DNA from: Melieria omissa
Lineage: Eukaryota; Arthropoda; Insecta; Diptera; Ulidiidae
NCBI GenBank assembly: GCA_963971225.1
Contig: OZ020267.1
Coordinates: forward strand, 153,751,920-153,815,919
Length of the DNA: 64,000 nucleotides
Reading direction: 5' to 3'
Notes under the pieces: model-generated
Seen by the model: the letters and a program-made list of their open reading frames with translations, nothing else
Told to the model about the DNA's origin: nothing
Databases searched by the model: none
Shown: positions 39,001 to 52,365 of the stretch, piece by piece
How the letters are laid out: every line of letters starts with the position of its first letter
Numbering within the stretch: position 1 is the stretch's first letter
Program-made: the position numbers and the translations under genes

Positions 39001-42000
39001 GCTGAGATATTCATTGGGTATTTTGTACCCTTTGCGCAGCAATGGTAGCTTTTTCCATGCTTTTTAAAGTGATGAGTTAAACACGTGAACAAACGATGTA
39101 TTGTTTAAAGGTGAGTTAGGAGGCAGATTTTTGTGAAGTTCTAAGGCCACTTCGTTTCGCCACATTTTCCACCTCCGGAAAATTCACAATATTTAGAGTC
39201 TGGTAACTCTAGCTAGATGGAGGAGTTTTAGTGACTTCCACTAGACTAAGATAGTTCCATCTTTACCCCAACCATCCCTATCACTGATTTTGAGATATCT
39301 CTACCACGAACTTTTCTGTGATTTTTTTAAAAAGTCAATTTTCATGGGTAAATTTTTACCCATTAGGCAGCTAACCCATTGAATTTCTAAAATCATCAAT
39401 TTTAGAAATACCAACACGAAGTCGGACTTACTGCCATCTGAGTATTGAACTCCGAAGGACTGGTCCAAGGTCAGAAGACTTTGACTACAACAACAAATAC
39501 TTCTGTGTATTATTTTATTTTCTTTGCTTAAATACTTTGAACCCTTCGAAACCCCTCAGTTCATTTTATATTTTCAACAAGTAGCGGATATTTAATTGTT
39601 TCGCTATTTTTCCATGCATTCTACTTAAGGACTTGCACGCACCTACAACATGTGCACAGCAATGGCCACAACAACAACCACTGCAAAAAGTGCGTATGCA
39701 GGGAGCCCGCGGCTAACGGCCGCAACGTTCTGTAGTTTGCTCTGAAAGGGGAAAATTGCGAAAATTGCGTATGGGGGCACGCAAGGGCTCTTCTAATGTT
39801 ACGCACTGCGACTGCTTGAAAAAAGTCTGCATGCAATAGAATTGTGAAAAATTATGCGTGAAATTGGTGCACAACGAGTCCAAGAGAGGAGGAGGGGAGA
39901 GTCCGACGACTGGCAAAATTGATGCAGAAAAATATGAAAATAATACTTTTAACACGCTGCAGCGGAGAGGAGAAGAGGACAGCGGTGCGTTTTGCAGGGG
40001 CAACTGAGGGAGAAAACATTGTCGACGTTGGCGGCGGCGACTCAAATTGCTAACAACTTTATTGCATAATGCGTGTAATTGGGTCGTTAGTTCAATTGAT
40101 GTGATTAGCGGCAGGTGAGGAGAGGTGAGCAAAGGGCGCCATCACTCAATGCAAATATTGTTCAACAATGCATAGGAGGCCACCCACTCACATGTAGCCG
40201 GAGTTTGTTTTTCTATTTTTGCAGTATTTGTTTTGCCGGTGGAAACGCACTTCCGCTGGAATATTTCATGTTGGCTTTACGCATTTTCCGGACCACATCA
40301 CACCGAGCCGCCGCGCATTTTATGGACGTCGCGCCGAGGTAAACAAACTAGACAACTCGGCAAATTGTCCTACTTTAATTAACACAACAACACGATGCGG
40401 CGCAGAGCATAAAATTGCTGTTGTTTGTAATAAAATGTTGCTGGCTGCACAAAACTTTGAAGGGGCGCGATATTTTTAGTCCGGGCGACTAGTGGCTGCT
40501 ATTGCCAGACAGCGTGGCTCAGCAGCAGACATTTCGCTGTTGCTGTTGAAAATCTTCGGCCGAGCACTTTTGGATGGAAAGTGCGCCACTATCGAATTTC
40601 AATTGATTGGCGAATTGACGGCAAGTAGCAAGAATTGTGTTCCCACGTTCTGGCGACGTGCAGCACATGTCAGTATGTAAGACGGGGTGATGTGTGTGCA
40701 GCTAATGTGCCAACACATGTGCATGTGGCATACAGCAAACGTCGAAAGATCAAATGAACGAGCAAATTTTTATTGCTTGGTGAAAGGTTTTCTCACGACA
40801 AAATCCACCACAAACGAATCATAATGAAAAAACAAGTGCGGCACATGCAGCCTTAATTTCAACTGAATTTTATTGATGAAAGGCGCACACATGCACACAC
40901 ACATATGGGCAACTGTGTGTGTGGCACAGTCTGTGCCATTTTTCGCCGGTTGAAGGTGCGAAATTTCACTCGCGTCGCCCTCATTTCTCTCACATATCAC
41001 TTAAAATGTTTCCGTGCTGCCGTTTTTCGGCGCTGTACTGGTTTTTTATTACTAAAACATAAATTTTTAGCAACTCTCAAAATTGCGCCGTTCGTCGATC
41101 GGTCACTGCGCGGTGACCCCTCTTTATGTTCGGCTTCCTTTTCTTCGTTCGCTGTGTTCGGGCATTGCGCGTAGGTGTTTACAAATTTTATCGCAATTTT
41201 TCTGGCTTTGCCGGGTCATATTTTTATTGTTATTCGTTTGTTGGGTGAATACACGATTAAAAAAAAAACAATGTGTCTTTTTTTTGTGCGCGCACAACTT
41301 GAAGATTTCGCAAAATGTTTTATGGTTTTGTTAAGTTGCTGTTATTATTTGTTGTTGTTGTTGTTGTTGTGGTGCTTTTGTATTTTGAATTTTTTATATT
41401 AAGACATTATTAACATCGAAACGTTAAGTGTTCTGAGGCGAAACAGACGAAAACAGGCGCGATTCGAGTTGATGTCTGGTGACGGGCGTTGAAGGCGACG
41501 AAAGTCATTAATCTTCTTTTTGTAGTGGGCAGCACTAGGTTGGCATAAATTAAGTTAGTTTACAGACAGTCCAAAAATTCATAAAAAAGCCAAATTCATT
41601 CATCTTCGAATTGATATGTTTGGTGAAAAATGCCAATAATTTGGAAAACATATATTTGCGAGAGTAGTGAAAGCAATGATTTGACTAACTCAAATAAAGA
41701 CGGTGTGGACAGTCTACAGAATTGCTGGCCACTTACTGGTATTTCAAATATTTTAATATTACTTTGAAACATTTTGATGGGAGATTAGTATTTAGTCAGT
41801 TTTTACTTTTTACAACAATTAAATTAAATATTTTGTAACAGTATTTTTCTTTGGCAGCTTTGGTGTGTGAACCCCACACTTGAAGTTGTAGTGGTTTTTT
41901 TTCTTTTTATTTCTTTTGAGCTTTTCACGTGCTCACTCCTCGCGATCCAATGACAAAAATGGCCGAGCCGAGATTACCGGGTGACCCAGATGATCCCACT

Positions 42001-43958
42001 TAGAAGCTAACTTACATGGAACTAAACAGGGCGATGACAGGACATGAGCTTACAAATATATACATTCTTATACATGGATTAAAATTTCAATTCAAAACTT
42101 CAAGTCAAACCGATTACAACAAATCAAATTCATCAAATGACACTTCATGTTCCTTTCACTTCATATGAAATCTGAAAAAGCAAAGTGACCTTGACAAACC
42201 TGTAGCTACGCGCCCATGACTTATAGTCATTTTAACAATTTAATTCGTTCAACTTAGTTTTATATCTCCACATGTCAGTCGCGGACTTATTATCAAAAAT
42301 GTCTTCATTAAAAAATACATTTGTATTATTATGTACAAAGTTAAAACCCGTAGTTTCGTAGTCTCAAGTTTCACGAAAACATTTTTGTTTTAGCGATATC
42401 GTAAAGTTATTGAAAATTGATTGCCTTGAATTGCTTTTGAATATATGAATTTTACGGTCAGGCCACAATAATAAATTAGTCAGCCGAATTAACTAAAGTT
42501 TTTCATGTGAATTTCACAGCTGAAACGTGGCTCAAGCGTATGAAAAATGTCACTGTCGGCATATGAAATGAGCAAAACGGCAAGAAGTGGAAATCAAAGT
42601 TATAAAATTAGCGTTCAAATTTTGATTTTAATGTGCACCGTCAACGCGCTGCACAATTGGTCTTAAATTATAGAAATTTGAAAGGTAATTTGGTGTCAAA
42701 TTGCAGGCCAACACTAAATGGTTGGATTGAGTCATTTTCAATTGGATTGCGGGACTAGGAAATGTTCAGGTTTAACGAGGTCAAAAAGACGGAAGACAGA
42801 TACGGATTACAGTTGTTCAAATAAAACAACCATTGTTGAATTGTTTGTGTAGTCTCCTATTAGTTGATTAGACGTTTAGCCATATTGCACCACATTCAAT
42901 GCGGCTCACTTCACTTAAATGGGCTTAGAGAATATTCTCGTTTGGATGCTATTAAATTCTCACATTTCATTCAACATTTCTGTCTGCCGTAAATTTCACA
43001 TTAGGAGCGAACCAAATGTGGTTGGCAAAATTTAAACTTAATCCAGCGGAAATGAAATGAAAAGCAAACCCTTTCAGCTTTATCCTTGAATATTTGCCCA
43101 GGGTGCTTTTGCTTTAGTTTTCTGTTTTTCTAGCGAGCAAAGTGGAAGCAAGTCTGGTCGTTTTCGGTCGGTTTTCGACTACTTTCGAGCATCGTAAGCA
43201 AATCCTGTGCGTTGCGCATTAAAGCTGCCCAAATCTGTCTGCCAGGCAATGAAGCAATTGTGTTGTTGTTGTTCTGTCTTATGGTGGGTGTCAATATCGA
43301 GTTGTTGTTGTTTGTGTTGTACGAGCATTGAGTAGTTTTTGTATTCCCACAGCGTCTGCTGAATGTTGCACACTTTTGGCAATGCGGCAGAGAGAGCAGT
43401 GGCAACAAGAGAGAGAGGGAGATCTCCCGACTGGGTGCAAAGTTGACTGCCGGCTTTGCTAATTCAATTTCAATGGCATTAAGTGCGAAAGCTGCTGACT
43501 TTGAACGAGCAGACTGGCTGAAGTCATGCATTCTGTGCATTTGCTGCGGTAAACTTTCAAGCTGTCGGTAGAATCAGCAAATATTTAGTACAAAATTTAG
43601 TGCCAGAATCCACAGGTAGTGGAAAACCCCACCAAACAAGTGTCACAGGTATACGCTTCCGCAAGTCCCATGACACAGCTGAACGAGTCTCTGGTGCCTT
43701 CTGGAGCGCAATTAAAATAGTCTGTAACGCGTGTCTCCGCCGTCAGTCGCGACAGTATCATTTCAGCTACCTTCCGGTACAGTTTTCACAAAAGTTCACA
43801 TGCCAATTCAAGCGATACCTGCCCTGTGACCACTCGTCCCTCCTTCGTTCTCAGACACTCTTTGTGCCACCGTTGATCGCGAAAGACGCGCGCACGCTTG
43901 CGTCTCAAAGAAACACTTCAACTCAAAGCTAAAATAGTTGTTTTGCAATATCTGCATT
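39001..43958. other. Noncoding stretch upstream of the easter-like gene
   Basis: No gene recognised. Two close hairpins lie at 39344-39363 and 39383-39409, and a TTG run at 41351-41370. The last few hundred bases should include the promoter and short leader of the protease gene. A TCAGTC initiator-like motif lies at 43743-43748, but no TATA box stands out. Confidence 0.45.
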
Positions 43959-45125
43959 ATGGCAAAACCAACGTTGATTAGCCTGGTCATCGGAACATTC
44001 TTGCTGAATTTGTCCTCGGCGCAAACGTGGCCGAATTTCGGACGCTGCATCACACCGCATCGGGAGCAGGCGTTCTGCATTGCTTTGCAGGACTGCAAAT
44101 CTCTGTTCAATCTGCTGCTGCAGGAGCCTCTGCGTGAGGAGGATCGGCTATACTTGAGTCGCAGCCAGTGCGGCTATCGAAATGGCAAAGTTTTGATCTG
44201 CTGTCCGGATCGCTTTCGCCATGCACTGACTGCGGTAGCCACGACTACAAAGGCTCCACCACCCGCCAAGACGAATTCGCTACTGCCTCGGCCGGGACAA
44301 TGTGGAAATGTGCTGTCAAATCGTATTTATGGCGGCAATGCAACGAAAATCGACGAATTTCCATGGATGGCGCTAATCGAATACACGAAACCGGACAGCA
44401 GCAAAGGCCACCACTGCGGCGGCTCCCTGATCAGTCCCCGGTATGTGGTGACAGCGGCGCATTGCATCAAGGGTAAAGGATTGCCAGCGGAGTGGAAGCT
44501 AACCGGCGTTCGGCTGGGAGAGTGGGACACCACCACCAATCCCGACTGCGAGGTGGATGTGCGTGGCGAAGCGGACTGTGCGCCCGAGCACTTGGATGTG
44601 CCAGTGGAGGGCATTGTGCCGCATCCTGGCTACAACCCAAGCTCAAAGAACCAGCAAAACGATATTGCGCTGCTGCGCCTCGAGACGTTTGTGGTATACA
44701 CTGACTTCATACGTCCCATATGTCTGCCAACGAGTGCGGGACTACGATCGGCTACGCTCGACGGTGTCGCCATGGATGTGGCGGGTTGGGGCAAAACCGA
44801 GAACGCTTCGGTGAGTGCTGTCAAGTTGAAAGCCACAGTTGAAGGAATCGCTCTGGACGATTGCCAAGCGGTGTACCTGTTTCAGGGTGTTTTGCTGGAG
44901 AATTCTCAAATGTGCGCTGGCGGAAGAGAGGGTATCGACTCGTGTCGCGGCGACTCGGGTGGCCCACTCATCAGTCTGCACGCAACAAACGAAGCGTTGT
45001 CCTTCTACTTTCTGGCCGGCATTGTCTCGTTCGGACCGACTCCTTGCGGTCTGCAGGGCTGGCCAGGAGTTTACACCAGAGTGGGCGCCTTTGTCGATTG
45101 GATTCAACAAACAATTCAACCATGA
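43959..45125 (+). CDS. ea: Easter-like CLIP-domain serine protease
   Basis: A secreted trypsin-like protease of 388 residues, predicted to be a zymogen. In Drosophila, Easter is cleaved by Snake and then cuts pro-Spatzle in the perivitelline space, starting Toll signalling for dorsoventral polarity. Residues 1-21 form a signal peptide (hydrophobic core, likely cut after SSA). The CLIP domain uses Cys 30, 40, 46, 71, 81 and 82. A Thr/Pro-rich linker leads to Cys115, which should pair with Cys255. Activation is expected at Arg122-Ile123 (NR/IYGG). The triad is His168 (TAAHC), Asp235 (NDIAL) and Ser333 (GDSGG); Asp327 gives trypsin-like specificity. N-glycosylation sequons lie at Asn127 and Asn282. 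The start is the ATG at 43959, because upstream in-frame codons include no ATG; A at -3 and G at +4 are favourable. The frame is intact and unspliced, ending TGA. It closely resembles Easter through the CLIP and protease domains; a close paralogue in the SPE/MP1 group is the alternative. Confidence 0.93.
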   Translation: MAKPTLISLVIGTFLLNLSSAQTWPNFGRCITPHREQAFCIALQDCKSLFNLLLQEPLREEDRLYLSRSQCGYRNGKVLICCPDRFRHALTAVATTTKAPPPAKTNSLLPRPGQCGNVLSNRIYGGNATKIDEFPWMALIEYTKPDSSKGHHCGGSLISPRYVVTAAHCIKGKGLPAEWKLTGVRLGEWDTTTNPDCEVDVRGEADCAPEHLDVPVEGIVPHPGYNPSSKNQQNDIALLRLETFVVYTDFIRPICLPTSAGLRSATLDGVAMDVAGWGKTENASVSAVKLKATVEGIALDDCQAVYLFQGVLLENSQMCAGGREGIDSCRGDSGGPLISLHATNEALSFYFLAGIVSFGPTPCGLQGWPGVYTRVGAFVDWIQQTIQP

Positions 45126-45176
45126 GATGATGACCATTTATTGTCGTTTTAATAAGTGAAATACTTTTGTGATTTG

Positions 45177-45182
45177 AATAAA
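45177..45182 (+). promoter_or_regulatory. Polyadenylation signal of the easter-like gene
   Basis: A canonical AATAAA lies 52 bases after the stop codon. It is the first such hexamer downstream and predicts a very short 3' UTR. No genomic A-tract follows, so the end of the gene does not look like a processed retrocopy. Confidence 0.7.
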
Positions 45183-48100
45183 ATTTTTCTTTCTTAAGGA
45201 CCATAAATGGTTGGGTCATATTTAATACTCTACGAGAGACCTAATGGAATTTTTGTCGATTGTACAGCACCATTCCACATTTGACCCCAGCAGGTTGTTA
45301 AGTTGATGACACTCTTTGCTGGCATGTAAAGCCACAATTACCCGAAAATAATGTCCAAGCCCAAACTGGCACAGAGCACCCACCAAGCGAAGTGACCCAA
45401 AACACTTGTCACACCCCAATGTCCACATCCCCGCCGCACATGTCAATGATGTCAAAAAGCTTATGATTGTCGAGTGTGACAGCCACAAAGTGCCACCACA
45501 CAATGCTTCGACGAACACTCTTCGCACATAAATTATGACAAATCTTTGCTGACCTCAGCTGAGCGAACTGTGGACTGTCCGGGCCGCCCCCTTGTCGTAG
45601 CGGGGGTTGGCATGTCGAAGTGACCTGAAGGGGTTGTTGCGCAGTGGTGGTTGGGTTTTCTCGAGCATTTCTTTAATGCTTGTGGTTGAGAAATCAATTA
45701 CGACAACAACAATCAACCGCAACAATGTATGGTTTGTATCAGCAATTACAACAACTCGAGAAGGAGGCGGCAGAGTGCACGCCGGGGAAGCGTTCGAGTG
45801 CTGGTAAATGCTGCCAGATAATAACATTTCGTTTGGGCGTGCAACGGGAAAATTTTGATTGTTTTTGTTGTCCATGAGGAAGCACATAAGTATCAGTTTG
45901 TGGTCTTTTGCAGCGCCACGAAGTTCAGCTGAACATTCAGCTGCGCTTTGATTTGTGTGTCTGGCACTGCGTCTGAAGTTGTATGAGTGGATATGTGTTT
46001 GTGTGTGTGCGCGCTAAATGTTTTATTAATTGGCCAGAATGTGAAGGCGTTCTGGTAAATAGATTCTACAGAAAAAGAAATGAGTTGGAATGTGCGGGGC
46101 TCAGAACCATTACCAGTTTTCAGATGTCTTCAAAGTGGCGTTTGCATAAATTCATGTTCGATATCGAAGCACATTCAATGCTCGAACGATACACTCTCGA
46201 GTTATTTATTTTTAGGCTTTAAGGAGATTTTTCCATTGCAAGTCTTAAGGATTCTCCCCTAAAGTCTCTCAGAAGGTTGAGAAGGTTTAGTATTAATGTG
46301 CTTACAATATTTTGCAATATCCCCAATATTTGTTTAATTGCTCAAAATCCATTGAAGAAAAAACATGTAGAGAGTTCATAAAAGTCGGACTCGACCTCAT
46401 GCAGTCATCCTAAGCTAAGTTTTACGAGACGTTCATCATTCGTATTGGGTTCCCCCAACGACTGCTCCACTGACTACGCCTCTGGGCTTCTCTTCATACT
46501 TGTTGTACAAGTTGTTGTAGCTGTTACTGTAACTGCACTAAACTCCACTCGAGGCGAGGTGAGTTGTAGTTTTGAATGATTTTAATGTGAATTGACAACA
46601 GTTGGGGAATTTCCTTCGCTTGTCCGAGCAATTCGTGCGGATATCCTTGTTGGCAGCAGCGGACTTTGTGAATTATGTATGGACAGCAGCGGCGGGAGAG
46701 CGAGCGGGCATAATGGAGTGAAACAGTCTCGGCATTGTTGCAGCAGCCAACTCAAAGTTTGAGGCAAATATTGATGAGCAGAAACTGAAAGCCTGACAGC
46801 ACACTGAAGGACGAGGAAGGAAAACTTTGATGGAAACCATAGACCAAAAAGACCTAAATAAAAGAATATGGTGGAACGAAGAAAATGTTGCCAATGTGGA
46901 TCGAAACACACAAGAAGGCCGGTGAGAGATTTATAGCGAAGCGGGCGAGAAGTGACAATGAATCCGCGTTTCGAGTGGGCGGCTCTCAAAAAATATTGCA
47001 TATTTATGGTCTGCGGCATTTACTTTCCTTGATTTGTGGAACTTCAGCATGACTTGTGAACACTGCACAACAACAGCGCACCACACGTCGACTTCACTGA
47101 TTGCCGACCGCACTTGGGGGCACACACCCAGCGATTAGTGGTCATCGCTGCTGCTAATGAATTTTTCATTAAGTAATTTCATAAATTGAAATTCGCTACC
47201 ACATTCGCACTGTGCCACATTCCGCACCGCACAACAACAACCACTGGCTACAAAAATGAAGCAGACGCCGAGCGAGTGTCAGAAGAAGTGAGAAATTTTG
47301 TGCTCGCTCACGGCAAATTCAATTTGCAGCAAAACTTATCGATTCCCCTTCACCACTGCGCTTTTCACACTTTCCCCCAGTGCGTTGTTTTGTTTGGAAT
47401 TTTCAGTCATTTTATTTAATTTTACAAAAAAACAATCGTAAGAAAAAAAGCAATCAAATGTTGCACAAAAAAGTGCCAACATTAATTTGTGCACATTTTC
47501 ACGTTGTCGCTGCTGCTGCCGCTGCGCATTGCAAAATTGCCTTCGTGGTGTGATTGTTGTTGTTGTTTTTATAGCACTATCCCCGAAGGAGCGGCGCGTT
47601 TTCATTTACTCATCTCGGCGGCGCAATGCATTGCGTTGTGTTGATGTGCTGTGGCTGGTAGGTAGTAGCAACAACAACAACCAACAACAACGGCAGCAAC
47701 AATGTGCTGCGTAATGTGACAATCGAAGCTGTCATTTGTTGCAACAGCAAATCGGCGCGCGGCCAACGGTTTTCCTGCCTCATGTGTCATTGCATTGTTG
47801 TTTTTGTGTCATCCATTGCGATGTTAATGCGATGAGCGGTGTGCGTGCGTGCAGTGTGCGGCTGGGAGTGATTGCGCCCATTTTCCGCAATTCACTTGAC
47901 ACCGGCCGAGTGTGATCAACACGTGCGCCGCTAATGGCCGTGTTGCAAGTTGCAAGTGATATCAGAATGTGCCGTTGCCGCGGCGGCAGTGACTATTTGA
48001 TTAGTCTTTGTATTTGCTGATTGGAATATTGGCGGCGCTGTAATTAATGAATGGCACCGGCCAGAACGGTACGTGACGAGGCGGAAAGTGAACCCGAGAG

Positions 48101-50668
48101 GCATTTAATCCAAGCATTATTCGAATTTGTGAAACATTCTCGGCTTCATATAAAGAAGCAGCTCCTTCTTTTCCTAACAGTCTATGAATTCTTGCTTTCA
48201 TCGTGAATTGTCCACTCTGACCCTGCCGATTCAAATATCAACTACTGATTTCCGCCAATTACTGTCGTATGCTATCACTAACCTAATACAACACTCATTC
48301 TATAAACCGTTCCACAAAACCCACGAAACCCATGCACACATGTCACTTTCCCTGCAATCTAATCAATCCATCGCTTATGTTCGTCATTATAAAACAATTA
48401 ACTCTAATGTTAAACAAATAAGCAGACCGTCGGCGATAACATCGCCGACATACCTATTCCAGTCTTTGCAGACATTTTGTCATGTGAACCGTTGTGTTTT
48501 GTTGTAGGCAGTGTAATTATGCGTCGAGGCACAACGACAACAACAACAGCAAAAAATAGACAAAGGTGTCACTAATATTGAATTCACTTCTCCGGTGTCA
48601 CTTGCAACTTTGTGGGACACCAATTATGTCTTATCTGACACCGAAACAATGCCACACCGCGGCCGAACCAGAGAAGGAAAGAAGAAAGAGGGGGTAGCAA
48701 TTTTCGGTGGTAGATGCTCAGAGTTGATTACTTTCTAATCGCTATAAGTAGTGGGCACAAGTAGCAGTAGTCGGAGCAATTAATCACCAAAAAAAACAAA
48801 ACAATCACACCATGAACTCATCGAGATTATGTGGTCAGTTAAGTTGGTGGTCAATGGGTGAAATTACGGAAAGTGAAACTAAAATCTATTAACTTTTATT
48901 TTTCTGGCTCAAAAAGGGCCACTGAACACTTGAATATTTATGAGGAGTTGCGCGCAATAAAACTCAGACACACATTTTTCTCAACTTGGCTATTCATCTC
49001 ATCGATTGGAAATTATATCGACACATTCAACATTTCCTATTTTCGAACCAGAAAATTTGTCTTGAAATTTAATACAAATTGGATTACATTAATCCAAAAT
49101 GTAACACTTTATGTTTGAGGAAAAATTTGCTTGAGATTCATTTATATAGATTAAGAATCTTTGCCAAGGTCAAAGGTTATGTCAACAAAATTCTAAAGCC
49201 AATTTTCCCACAACTTCCCAAGTTCGTCGAATGCAGAGAAACCGAACCGATGCTTCGCAAACTTGTTCAATTTTGTAGTCACACGACACATTTTCTCGTT
49301 ATCTTCTACTTCAAAAATTGTTCTTGCTTTACATATGATTTCGTTGAAGCATTGCTTTTCAGTTTCACTTTGTCATTTCAACGGTTCTCAAATTCCTCGC
49401 TGATTGCCCTCGAAATCACAACATCTCACTTGCCTCGTCTCGAACTCTTTGCTTTCACAGCCCAATTCAATTTCGATGCCACTAACAACCAAACGAAATA
49501 AATTCTCCACAGTTTGATCTCAAACTCATCCATCAACACATCGTAAAAATGTGATATCTGTGAAGAAAGAACCAGCCAGCCGACCAAAGAGCGAAGGCCG
49601 CAGGCCCTGAAGCCGTCCACGCCGTTTCGTGATTAGCGTCGAGTTTAATTGCTGCGCTCGTCGACTACAACAACTGTTGCGATAGCACCGCAGACTCGAA
49701 ACCATCCGTTCGTTGTCGGTCTCCGAGCAAGACGATAGACGCTGCCGAAGAGCGGCAATGTCGAGCTGCCTCGACGATTTTTCAATTTCAGTTTTTGAGT
49801 GACCATGAAAATGCATTCGTTACCCGAAAATGCACTCGAGTATTGTCCAAGTGCAGCAACTACCATGGAACGCACAGGCCGACGGCACGGCGGACACGCC
49901 GGACGAGGCAGTAAATTGATCCAGCTGGTTGGTCGATGTGGTGGCAGTGGCACTAAGTAGTGTTGTTGTGCGCATAGTTTTACATACACACAACTTTGTT
50001 GGGCTGTGTGTCGACCAGTGTTGCCTGCTGCCTGCACAGGGCATGTTACCAATTTGTTATGCATGCAGCTAGCGGAGCTGCTGGGCAGAGACGCGGCCAT
50101 AGCCAGAAGGCTGCTTGAGTTCGCGACGGATGCTGTTGTTTTTGTTGTATGTGTGGCTGCAGCGAGCGAAAGTGTCACGCACTGTGCGCGGCTGGTTTAT
50201 AGTTCGAAATTTTTCGGTATTGGATTTCAATAGGCGAGCGCTGGCCGCCGCCGGGAGTGAGGCGCGAGAAGTGCGCGGCGTCTAACGTTTTTACGATGCG
50301 CTAACGGCAGTGAGAAAATTAGAAAGATTTTCCTCTTGAAGTTTCACACTTTTTCGACACATTCTACTGCGTCGTCGACTTGCAAGTGCGTGAGAGCCGT
50401 TCGCTATGGTCTGAGTTGGGATTTTCAACGGTTGGTCGTCGAAAAGCGTAACGTGTGAGTGATGGTTGTGGAGTTTGAGTTTTGGAGGCACAAGTTGAAC
50501 AAAGTGTGAAGTGTTTGGCAATTTGAAAAGGACGTCGGCTTCAAACGATGTGTTGAACCGAAATTTGTGTTTGAAGGTTGATGTGAATAATTTGAAGAAG
50601 TGTTCGAAATTTCATAAAAACTGTAAAAAAACATAAAACATATTTTTCATATGAAATAAATTTTGCAT
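45183..50668. other. Intergenic spacer between two convergent genes
   Basis: No gene recognised between the protease polyadenylation signal and the putative end of the T-box transcript. CAA runs lie near 45700 and 47670-47700. A perfect 9-bp-stem hairpin (GTCGGCGAT AAC ATCGCCGAC) lies at 48429-48449. Open frames near 49.1-50.2 kb match no family I know. Confidence 0.5.
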
Positions 50669-51573
50669 TTTATTTGATGCCATTCCTTGCTTCGCTTTCA
50701 CAATTAATTTTAATAATTTATTTTTTTCTATGCCCAAAGGTAGCGTTGATATTTGCCTTTGATGATACACTTTCTTTAGCACTTTTTTTTTATAAATATA
50801 ATTTAAATTAAGCAACTACATTAAATTGTGTTACATTATGTATAGTTATTAGTTACAATACCGTTAAGCAGCGCTCTAGCAGATTTACATACAACTTAGA
50901 ATACTCTTTTTTGGATAACAAATCGCTGACCAAGAACCAAAATATCGAAAGCAGTCAAACAAAACAAACTAAGAAGAGTGAGAGGTGATCTTTTATGCAT
51001 ATTTTTAATTTTGATTTTTGTATCGAGCGAGCAGTTTTGAAAAAACCATTTGGGTTCAATATTTTGGTTCTTGGCAGCCGAAGTGCAGCTCTGCGTACCA
51101 CCACACCTACGCCACGCCTAGTTTGCTAATACACACTGAGATACGTTTCTGAACAAATACAACATTTGCAGTTCTTTAGAATAGTTAAGTCGAAATGAGG
51201 AAACAATATTTTCGAAAGACACTAAAATTACTAAATATTTCACAAAATTTGCATAGATTACGTTCTAAGTTGTTAAGAATTTGTACAACAATTTTGTAGG
51301 CGCCAAATTTACACAAAGTAGAAATAAATTTTTAACAAAACTTTTCATTTAGCAAAAACAAAAAATAATCGTCTCTAACTGTAAACTTACATACAATGTA
51401 CAAATGAGATTTTAAAACGAAAGTAACAAAAATTAAATTCTTCAATTCTCTTAAAAATTTACACGTAGAAATGACAGCTGTCAATTAGTTTATGTCTCTG
51501 CTTCTTGAACCATAAATTTCGAGTTAATACTGTTTTGGCTCTGCACGCGCAGGCGGCTCTGTCGCCCGCCCCT
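50669..51573 (-). other. Probable 3' UTR of mid/H15
   Basis: AT-rich DNA directly after the T-box stop codon. Minus-strand AATAAA hexamers (TTTATT on the plus strand) at 50717-50722 and 50669-50674 are the nearest candidate polyadenylation signals, giving a 3' UTR of about 0.9 kb. The end is inferred only from these hexamers. Confidence 0.4.
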
Positions 51574-52365
51574 CTAATTGGGTGGGCTGCGCGCTTGCGG
51601 CGGCGGCTGTTGCGGCACTTGGTACGGACTGAAGCGCTGAAACTGGCGCGGCCGCATATCCGGCGAGGGCGAGCCACCGGACGAAGTCGACGACGGTGTC
51701 GATGCCGTCGGTGGCGGCGGCGGCGTGCGATTGGAGGCTGCTGCCGCCGCCGCGGCTGCTTGCGCGGCCGCTGCTTGTGCCTGCGCTTGCGCTTGGGCAG
51801 CCGCCTGTGCCGCGGCCGCTTGCTGGTTGGCGCTCGCCAAGAAGCCGGCCGTCAGTTGCGGCCACTGCTGCTGGAACATGTGGAAGGCGCCCAGGCCGGG
51901 CGGAGGCGGCGCTTGCTGCGCGTACATCTGCGGCATCATGAGCTGCGCGTACGGCGAGTTGCCGCCGAACATTTGCAGGTGCTGACGCGCCTTCTCGAAG
52001 ATGGCCATCGAGGTGGGGTCGACGCCCTGCTGCGCGGCGAACTGCTGCATCAGCGGATCGGGAAAGAGGCGCAGCGGCGAGCGCAGCTGCTGCTCGAGCA
52101 GCAGCGCTTCCATGGGGTCGCGGTCGAAGTCGGTAAGGCGCGACGAGTCGCGGAAACCTTTGGCGAACGGGTTCGAGTCGATTTTCAGTTTGGTGATGAG
52201 CTGGTTCTGGTAGGCGGTGACGGCGGTGAACACGGTCTCGGGAAAGACGTACGTCTTGTGGTCCAGCTCCTGCAGCTCCTTGGGGGTGGTGGGTATGCTC
52301 TGGCCGTGGCTGAGCCGCACCAGGTGTATGCGCGGCTGATAGCGGTGCATAGAGTTCAAAACAAT
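51574..52365 (-). CDS. mid: mid/H15 coding exon 4, T-box end and C-terminal tail
   Basis: Acceptor TTTGCAG precedes 52365. It encodes 315-577 and ends with TAG at 51576-51574. The first part finishes the T-box ([45 protein letters not shown]). The rest is a Gln/Ala-rich, then Pro/Ser-rich tail with an alternating Ala-Gln tract. The DNA here is much more GC-rich than the AT-rich 3' flank, which marks the coding boundary clearly. Confidence 0.93.
   Translation of the reverse strand: MVLNSMHRYQPRIHLVRLSHGQSIPTTPKELQELDHKTYVFPETVFTAVTAYQNQLITKLKIDSNPFAKGFRDSSRLTDFDRDPMEALLLEQQLRSPLRLFPDPLMQQFAAQQGVDPTSMAIFEKARQHLQMFGGNSPYAQLMMPQMYAQQAPPPPGLGAFHMFQQQWPQLTAGFLASANQQAAAAQAAAQAQAQAQAAAAQAAAAAAAASNRTPPPPPTASTPSSTSSGGSPSPDMRPRQFQRFSPYQVPQQPPPQARSPPN

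Noticed and set aside
49645..50178. 177-codon minus-strand open frame near the T-box gene
   Set aside because: No recognisable motif and no matching splice neighbours; likely chance in a moderately GC-rich stretch.
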